From Solwaraspora sp. WMMD406 (GTDB taxonomy: Bacteria; Actinomycetota; Actinomycetes; Mycobacteriales; Micromonosporaceae): a DNA stretch of 64,000 nt. The stretch covers positions 1,488,001 to 1,552,000 of the forward strand of contig NZ_JARUBF010000001.1 in NCBI RefSeq assembly GCF_029626025.1, in the 5' to 3' direction. Every line of letters begins with the position of its first letter. The first letter of the stretch is position 1. Both the position numbers and the translations under genes were made by a program. The notes under the pieces are model-generated. The model did not search any database. It was not told the DNA's origin and saw only the letters and a list, made by a program, of their open reading frames with translations. Below are positions 59,248 to 64,000 of this stretch, piece by piece.

Positions 59248-60441
59248 ATGACGTCCGGGCCGACGTTCGATGTCTATCAGATACCTGAAGAGCACTCAGC
59301 GATCCGGGAGGCGGTTCGGGAGGTATGCGACGCGAAGGTCGCGCCCAATGCGGCCGAGGCGGACGAGAAGGCCGAGTTTCCGATCGCCTCTTACGACGCG
59401 TTGCGGGCGGCCGACTTCCACGCCCCGCACATCCCCGAGGAGTACGGCGGCGCGGGCGCCGACGCCCTGGCCACCGTGATCGTGATCGAGGAGGTGGCGC
59501 GGGCCTGCGCCTCGTCGTCGCTGATCCCGGCGGTCAACAAGCTGGGCACCCTGCCGGTGCTAATCGCCGGTTCGGACCAGCTCAAACAGCGTTACCTGCC
59601 GCCGGTGGCCGCCGGTGAGGCGATGTTCTCGTACTGCCTGTCGGAGCCGGACGCGGGCAGCGACGCCGCCGCGATGACGACCCGGGCGACCCGCGACGGC
59701 GACCACTGGGTGCTCAACGGGGTCAAGCGGTGGATCACCAACGCCGGCGTGTCGCAGTTCTACACGGTGTTCGCGGTCACCGAGCCGGGGGCGCGGTCGC
59801 GCGGCATCTCGGCGTTCGTGGTGGAGAAGTCCGACCCGGGGGTCAGCTTCGGCGCGCCGGAGCGCAAGCTCGGCATCAAGGGCTCGCCGACCTGCGAGGT
59901 CTACCTGGACAACGTACGGATCCCGGCCGACCGGATGATCGGCGAACCCGGCACCGGGTTCGGCACCGCGATGCGCACGCTCGACCACACCCGGGTGACC
60001 ATCGCCGCGCAGGCCGTCGGCATCGCCCAGGGCGCGCTCGACGTCGCCCGGGGGTACGTGCGCGAACGCACCCAGTTCGGCAAGCCCATCGCCGACTTCC
60101 AGGGCGTCCAGTTCATGATCGCCGACATGGGCATGAAGCTGGAGGCGGCCCGGCAGATGACCTACGCCGCCGCCGGTCGATCGCAGCGCGGCGACGCCGA
60201 TCTGACGTTCTTCGGAGCGGCCGCCAAGTGCTTCGCCTCGGACGTGGCGATGGAGATCACCACGGACGCCGTCCAACTGCTCGGCGGTTACGGCTACACC
60301 CGGGACTTCCCGGTCGAGCGGATGATGCGCGACGCGAAGATCACCCAGATCTACGAGGGCACCAACCAGGTGCAGCGGATCGTAATGGCCCGCCAGCTAC
60401 TGGAATGCGGGCCAGTGCTCCGGCCTTCAGGCCGGGGGTGA
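59248..60441 (+). CDS. Acyl-CoA dehydrogenase with an insertion-altered C-terminus
   Basis: An FAD enzyme that introduces a double bond into acyl-CoA. The 397-residue protein has YCLSEPDAGSDAAAMTTRA and WITNAGVSQFYTVFAV (FAD and substrate site), RTQFGKPIADFQGVQF, QLLGGYGYTRDFPVERMMRDAKITQIYEGTNQVQRI and the catalytic Glu370. The ATG at 59248 has GAGGAGGGG upstream. The last residues, CGPVLRPSGRG, are encoded by the left end of an IS200/IS605 remnant, replacing the usual short ending after MARQLL. Chain-length specificity is not evident. Confidence 0.93.
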   Translation: MTSGPTFDVYQIPEEHSAIREAVREVCDAKVAPNAAEADEKAEFPIASYDALRAADFHAPHIPEEYGGAGADALATVIVIEEVARACASSSLIPAVNKLGTLPVLIAGSDQLKQRYLPPVAAGEAMFSYCLSEPDAGSDAAAMTTRATRDGDHWVLNGVKRWITNAGVSQFYTVFAVTEPGARSRGISAFVVEKSDPGVSFGAPERKLGIKGSPTCEVYLDNVRIPADRMIGEPGTGFGTAMRTLDHTRVTIAAQAVGIAQGALDVARGYVRERTQFGKPIADFQGVQFMIADMGMKLEAARQMTYAAAGRSQRGDADLTFFGAAAKCFASDVAMEITTDAVQLLGGYGYTRDFPVERMMRDAKITQIYEGTNQVQRIVMARQLLECGPVLRPSGRG

Positions 60442-60481
60442 AGGCCCGCACTGGGAGGGCCGCCACGGCCCGAGCAGTGCT

Positions 60482-60850
60482 CTAACCTGGCCGGTTCTGC
60501 TGCTCGATGTACTGCTTCACGATGCTCGGTGGTGTGCCGGCGACGGAGCCCGCGAAGTACGAGCCCGACCAGAGCTTGTTGGCCCGGTGGTAGTGGTCCA
60601 CGAGGTCGGGGAATTCCTGCCGCAGGCGGCGCGAGGAGACGCCCTTGAGTGAGTTGACCAGGCGGGCCACGGCCACCTTTGGCGGGAACTCGACCAGCAG
60701 GTGGACGTGGTCATGGCCGCCGTTGAACTCGACCAGTTCGGCCTCGAAGTCGCGGCACACGTCCCGCATGATCTGTTCCATGCGGGTCAGGTGCCGGTCG
60801 GCGAACACCTCGTGCCGGAACTTCGTCACGAAAACGAAGGCGTTCGGGTG
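60482..60850 (-). pseudogene. tnpA: 5'-truncated IS200-type Y1 transposase
   Basis: The frame from about 60850 reads NAFVFVTKFRHEVFADRHLTRMEQIMRDVCRDF, then GGHDHVHLLVEFPPKVAVARLVNSLKGVSSRRLRQEFPDLV and SYFAGSVAGTPPSIVKQYIEQQNRPG. The His-x-His motif (HVH) and the catalytic Tyr (KQYIEQQ) are kept, so the catalytic core survives. The first 20 or so residues and the start codon are lost; upstream sequence is the antisense of tnpB. Confidence 0.85.
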
Positions 60851-61565
60851 CGCCCGGGTGGTGTTCAACGACGGGCTGCGCGCACGCCAGACCGCCCGCG
60901 AGCAGGGTCTGCCGTACGTGTCGGACGCCGAGCTGTCGAAGCGGGCCATCACACGGGCCAAGGCGACCCCGGAGCGGGCGTGGCTGGGCGAGGTATCCGT
61001 CGTAATGTTGCAGCAGGCCCTCGCGGACCTGAACACGCAACAGGCCCTGTCCCGCACACAGCGGGGCAGCAACCGCCGTGAGAAGGCCGTCGTGAAGGTC
61101 GCCAGGGCGCACGCCCGGGTGGCCGACACCCGGCGGGACTGGCAGCACAAGCTGTCCACGACGATCATTCGCGAGAATCAAGCGGTGTACGTCGAGGATC
61201 TGTGTGTCGTCGGTCTCGGCCGCACGAGGCTGGCGGCGTCCGTCCACGACGCGGGATGGTCGTCGTACGTCGCCATGGTGGAGTACAAGGCGGCGAGGTA
61301 CGGACGCACGTTCGCCCGGGTGGACCGGTGGCTCCCGTCCACCCGGATGTGCTCGGACTGCGGGCGCGTCAACGGCCGGATGGCGTTGAACGTCCGGTCG
61401 TGGGTGTGTCCGTGTGGCGGTCTCCACGACCGGGATGTCAACGCGGCGATCAACATCAAGGCCGCCGGGCAGGCGGACTTCAACGACCGTGGAGCGCGGG
61501 TGGGACCGGGACCCGTCCCGGCACCGCGCGGTGAAACGGTAACCCACCAGAACACAAGCGCGTGA
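60846..61565 (+). pseudogene. tnpB: Internally deleted and 5'-truncated tnpB
   Basis: The plus-strand frame starts abruptly at AFGCARVVFNDGLRARQ and continues to VSVVMLQQALADLN. It then jumps to TQQALSRTQRGSNRREKAVVKVARAHARVADTRRDWQHKL, AVYVEDLCVVGLGRTRLA, and the zinc finger CSDCGRVNGRMALNVRSWVCPCG with HDRDVNAAINI. Compared with normal TnpB, roughly 150 residues are missing in the middle, including the first RuvC Asp, and about 20 at the start. The protein cannot be an active nuclease. The omega-RNA-like 3' end is intact. Confidence 0.88.
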
Positions 61566-61611
61566 CACGCGCGGTGTGGCTGGAATCGCCGCCGTTTAGG
61601 CGGCGAGGATG

Positions 61612-62832
61612 TCAATGGCCTAGCTTCTGCGTGGCGTCGGGGTCGACCGGGGTAGCGGTCGGCGTGGCGTGCCCCGGCGGCGGGTAGGCGGCCGGCGGCG
61701 GCGGAGTGTGCCGCAACGAACTGGTGTCGGCTTCGGCGGTCAGGGCTTCGGTGTGTTGATCGTCGGCCGCCGAAGCCTGCGGGCCGTCGTCGTCGCCGCG
61801 GTCGTCGCGCGGGCTGTCGTCGGCGGCGGTCGGTGCCACGGACTGTGCCGATGTCGTGACGATGCGGGTGGTCTCGTCGGCCGGGGATGTCGCTGGCGGG
61901 GCTGCCGGGCTGGTGACGATGCGGGTGGTCTCGTCGGCCGGGGACGTCGCTGGCGGGGCTGCCGGGCTGGTGACGATGCGGGTGGTCTCGTCGGCCGGGG
62001 ACGTCGCTGGCGGGGCTGCCGGTCGGCGTACGGCCACGGTCGGGTCGTCCATCCGGTGCCCCGGTGGCGTCAGCCGCATCGTCTCCAGCTCAGGCTCGCT
62101 GGCAGGGGCCGGCGCGGGGCCAGATACCGGCGGTACCGGCCGAGGCGGGGATCCGGTGGCCTGGAAGGCGATCGTCGGATCACCGCCACTGGGACCGGCT
62201 GGTGGGGCCGGCCACGTCGCGGTGGGCTGCGGCGCAGGCGGGCCGCCCGGGCCGCCGTGGGCGACCCCGGCCGGCGGATATCCAGGCTGGTGGTAGCCGG
62301 CATGGCCCGCTGCGTAGCCGCCCTGGCCAGGGCCGGGACCGCCCCAGCCGGGCGCACCTGGGCCTGGCAGCGGCGCGGTTCTGGCCACCTCCGACGCGGC
62401 CGGAGCGCCCGCGTACAGCGCCACCACCCGCGCGCCCCGCCACCGACGAGGGCTGAACACCGTCGCGAGCAGCGGTACGGCCAGCACGACGGCCAGCCCT
62501 TCGGCCGGTGCGGTGAGCACGAAGTCGGTGCCGAGAAAGCGGCGCGGCACCGTGCTGTAGAAGCCCGCGAGGTCCCAGACCGACCACGCTGACACGGCCA
62601 GCAGGGCTAAACCGGCCAACGCCGGCCCCACGGGGGAGAACCGGGGCACGACGAGCAGGGCGTAGAGCAACCCGGCGACGCCCAACGCGGCCAGTCCGAC
62701 GAACAGACCGGCCGGGGGATCGACGTACCCGAGCGCCCGGGACTCCGCGTACTCCCGCAGCCCGATCCCGGCGAGGAACCAGATGACCGGCGTGAGGACC
62801 AGGGACAGGACCAACGAGCCCACGTGCCGCAT
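61612..62832 (-). CDS. Membrane protein with Pro-rich repeat tail
   Basis: A 406-residue protein. Four membrane helices occupy the first 145 residues (VGSLVLSLVLTPVIWFLAGIGL, LFVGLAALGVAGLLYALLVV, ALAGLALLAVSAWSVWDL, LAVVLAVPLLATVF), followed by a long cytoplasmic Gly/Pro/Tyr-rich and acidic tail. The tail carries three copies of a 19-residue unit containing SPADETTRIV. The stop TGA is formed inside the terminal GTCAA of the IS605-type remnant, so the native C-terminus is probably truncated or changed. Function unknown; TTRIV-type tails in actinobacteria can be phosphorylation sites, but that is speculation. Confidence 0.8.
   Translation of the reverse strand: MRHVGSLVLSLVLTPVIWFLAGIGLREYAESRALGYVDPPAGLFVGLAALGVAGLLYALLVVPRFSPVGPALAGLALLAVSAWSVWDLAGFYSTVPRRFLGTDFVLTAPAEGLAVVLAVPLLATVFSPRRWRGARVVALYAGAPAASEVARTAPLPGPGAPGWGGPGPGQGGYAAGHAGYHQPGYPPAGVAHGGPGGPPAPQPTATWPAPPAGPSGGDPTIAFQATGSPPRPVPPVSGPAPAPASEPELETMRLTPPGHRMDDPTVAVRRPAAPPATSPADETTRIVTSPAAPPATSPADETTRIVTSPAAPPATSPADETTRIVTTSAQSVAPTAADDSPRDDRGDDDGPQASAADDQHTEALTAEADTSSLRHTPPPPAAYPPPGHATPTATPVDPDATQKLGH
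61856..62017 (-). repeat. 57-bp in-frame tandem repeat
   Basis: Units start at 61856, 61913 and 61970, exactly 57 bp apart; the first two are full-length and differ at one base, and the third is cut after 48 bp. Each full unit encodes 19 residues. Near-identity points to recent duplication. Confidence 0.93.
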
Positions 62833-62910
62833 CTGACCTCCTCGAAGGGTACGTGCCTGAGCACCGTACCCGTCGGAAGCAAGGTGGGCGTCGGACCAGC
62901 CCGGTTGTGA

Positions 62911-63684
62911 TCAGCGCCGGAAAGGCCGGATCGATCGCGGATTCGGACGGGCCGGCCGCAGCCGGTCCCGACCGCTGTCGTCACCCGATCCGTCGGTGTC
63001 GGTGTCGGTGTCCGCGTCCTCGTCGGTGGCGGTGGCGGTGGCGCCGCCGGACGGCGAGGTGGAGTCGGGGGTCGTCGCCGTGAGCGTCGCGGTCGACGGG
63101 CGGCTGGACTGTGCCGGGGCCGGCCCGGACGTCGATCGGGCGGACGAACCGGTGCCGCCGGGTAGGGACCACAACGTCGGGTCGAACTCGCCGACGGGGC
63201 GGACCGGCAGCGGATCGGCGCTCGGCGTGGCCGGCGTGGTCCTGGGCTCGTCGTCGGCCCGGGGCCAGGTCCGCCAGCGTTGGCGACTCAGCGCGGCGAC
63301 GCACAGCAGCACGCCGATCGTCGCCAGGGTTCCGTTCTCCACCGGGCGCAGCAGTTCGATCGGTTCACCGAGGAGCCGCCACGGCGTGCCGATGACGTCC
63401 CGGGCCCGCAGCGGCGCGATGAACATCATCACGTAGGGGGCGGCGAGCAGGAGACCGGCGACGAGCGGACCGCCAGGGGACACCCGCAGGGTGCCGAGCA
63501 GGCCGAGTATCAGACCGGCCGTGAAGAGGTACGCGGCCGGTGCGATCAGGGTCACGGTGTGATAACCGCCATCGGCCACCCAGCCGTCGATGGTGTCGAT
63601 CGACGTCTTCTGGCCGACCGCGACCAGCAGCCAGCAGAGGGGTGCCACGACGAGGCCGCCGAGGAAGCTCCAGAGATGACGCAT
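62911..63684 (-). CDS. Membrane protein, likely paralogue of its neighbour
   Basis: A 257-residue protein with four membrane helices in the first 140 residues (FLGGLVVAPLCWLLVAVG, LIAPAAYLFTAGLILGLLGTL, LVAGLLLAAPYVMMFIAPL, TLATIGVLLCVAALS) and a Pro/Ser/Thr/Asp-rich tail. It shares with the downstream gene the start MRHxxSxxxxLxxxPxxWxL and the layout of four helices plus disordered tail, suggesting an old duplication. The tail includes the run DEDADTDTDTDGSGDD. Function unknown. It precedes the paralogue by 78 bp on the same strand. Confidence 0.8.
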   Translation of the reverse strand: MRHLWSFLGGLVVAPLCWLLVAVGQKTSIDTIDGWVADGGYHTVTLIAPAAYLFTAGLILGLLGTLRVSPGGPLVAGLLLAAPYVMMFIAPLRARDVIGTPWRLLGEPIELLRPVENGTLATIGVLLCVAALSRQRWRTWPRADDEPRTTPATPSADPLPVRPVGEFDPTLWSLPGGTGSSARSTSGPAPAQSSRPSTATLTATTPDSTSPSGGATATATDEDADTDTDTDGSGDDSGRDRLRPARPNPRSIRPFRR

Positions 63685-63770
63685 GGGCGAACCGTACCGT
63701 TTCGGGTGAGTGTTGCCCGGCTAAGCCGCGCTTCCGGTCGGGGTTTTCGATGTACGTCGACCGCTGTGCC

Positions 63771-63793
63771 CGTACCGCTACCCCTGCGGTACG
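63771..63793. promoter_or_regulatory. Inverted repeat in the acetoacetyl-CoA synthetase upstream region
   Basis: CGTACCGC-TACCCCT-GCGGTACG: perfect 8-bp arms with a 7-bp spacer, 134 bp before the synthetase GTG and 87 bp before the divergent membrane protein gene. It could be a regulator site or an RNA hairpin. Nothing else stands out in this 242-bp gap. Confidence 0.4.
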
Positions 63794-63926
63794 CATTGTG
63801 TTCCCGGCACGCATCCGATCGACGGTCGGCCGACGACAATGGGGTACGACAAGGGAACCGGCGGTAGGCGAGGATGGATCACGGGTCGTCCGGCAGCGTG
63901 GCCGTGACCCGGAAGGAGTGGCAGGC

Positions 63927-64000
63927 GTGAGTCAGGTGTTGTGGCAGCCGCCGGTGGACGTCCGCGAACGGTCCCGGATCGGGACCTATCTGGACTGGCT
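63927..64000 (+). CDS. Probable acetoacetyl-CoA synthetase (5' end only)
   Basis: A GTG at 63927 with GGAAGGAG 8 nt upstream begins V-S-Q-V-L-W-Q-P-P-V-D-V-R-E-R-S-R-I-G-T-Y, then L-D-W-L at the window edge. The pattern of an early LWxPP, then RERSRIGxYLDWL, is the usual N-terminus of acetoacetate-CoA ligases, which activate acetoacetate for short-chain metabolism. Only 24 codons are visible, so the call rests on this short match. Confidence 0.6.
   Translation, partial: MSQVLWQPPVDVRERSRIGTYLDW

Larger units (their letters stand above)
60407..61615. mobile_element. Decayed IS200/IS605-type element
   Basis: The left end is a nested palindrome (GCGGGCC at 60407 with GGCCCGC at 60443-60449, inner CCGGCC-TTCA-GGCCGG). 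The right end has the standard hairpin CGCCGCC-GTTTA-GGCGGCG followed by GAGGATGTCAA (61605-61615), the terminal motif of many IS605-group elements. Inside are a 5'-truncated HUH transposase on the minus strand and an internally deleted tnpB on the plus strand, whose 5' ends are joined. The element is about 1.2 kb; intact ones are near 1.7-1.9 kb. It should be immobile by itself. Confidence 0.85.

Noticed and set aside
55390-61615. Composite transposon carrying the UDP-sugar and acyl-CoA dehydrogenase genes
   Set aside because: The two elements belong to different families (IS607 and IS605) with different transposases, so they cannot mobilise the interval together.
61856-62017. CRISPR-like or regulatory repeat array
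   Set aside because: Units are contiguous, 57 bp and in frame inside a membrane protein tail.

Overview
The window is chromosomal DNA from a high-GC actinomycete. GC-rich codon third positions, frequent GTG starts, a mycothiol gene (mca), the actinobacterial single-gene families DUF501 and DUF4307, and many stop/start overlaps point to that group. The overall gene style suggests Micromonosporaceae (Micromonospora or a relative); this placement is inference. Two blocks follow the gene order known from Mycobacterium tuberculosis: mfd-lipoprotein-mazG-(lspA)-eno-divIC-DUF501-ppx (like Rv1020-Rv1026) and SGNH hydrolase-cbs-metB-greA-DUF4307-mca-small membrane protein-DUF255 (like Rv1075c-Rv1084). 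Most of the window is therefore conserved core.

Layout. 1-1.7 kb: the 5' part of a DUF559 nuclease-like gene, a short GntR regulator with a phased palindrome array at its promoter, and a DUF6907-like small protein. 1.8-16 kb: mfd (transcription-coupled repair), a lipoprotein, mazG, lspA, a DUF885 peptidase, a frameshifted nudC, a lipoprotein, then eno-divIC-DUF501-acetyltransferase-ppx. A decayed VapC toxin lies at 7.9-8.15 kb. 16-23 kb: a hypothetical protein, a dienelactone hydrolase, a uracil-DNA glycosylase, and a tightly packed DUF4129-membrane-MoxR-DUF58-membrane operon. 23-30 kb: type II NADH dehydrogenase, a large polytopic membrane protein, tRNA-Leu(TAA), a Bax-inhibitor-like protein and two SGNH hydrolases. 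30-42 kb: sulfur amino acid and thiol genes (cbs, msrA, metB, mca) with an amidase, ilvA and greA, plus a 726-bp gap holding a striking putative leader. 42-50 kb: a GGDEF/EAL protein behind a LacI-type operator, a HAD hydrolase, DUF255, purK and purE. 50-64 kb: a 1778-residue zinc-ribbon membrane protein, an intact-looking IS607-type element, a UDP-sugar dehydrogenase, an acyl-CoA dehydrogenase, a decayed IS200/IS605 element, two related membrane proteins and the start of an acetoacetyl-CoA synthetase.

How it fits together. mfd, udgB and mazG serve DNA repair and nucleotide-pool cleaning. cbs and metB are the two pyridoxal-phosphate enzymes interconverting homocysteine, cystathionine and cysteine, while mca and msrA belong to thiol detoxification and oxidative repair. 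MoxR-DUF58-DUF4129 is a recognised membrane-associated chaperone-like operon type.

Most interesting for follow-up: (1) the minus-strand leader at 32.9-33.1 kb, with an 18-nt complement to the 16S rRNA 3' end, a mini-ORF and a 12-bp terminator-like hairpin ahead of an acetyltransferase; (2) an IS605-type remnant in which the 5' ends of tnpA and tnpB are fused and whose ends now supply the stop codons of both flanking host genes; (3) repeated short tandem duplications that include stop codons at several gene ends; (4) the 9-bp-phased operator array at the GntR gene. No clearly novel multi-gene defence or biosynthetic system is visible.
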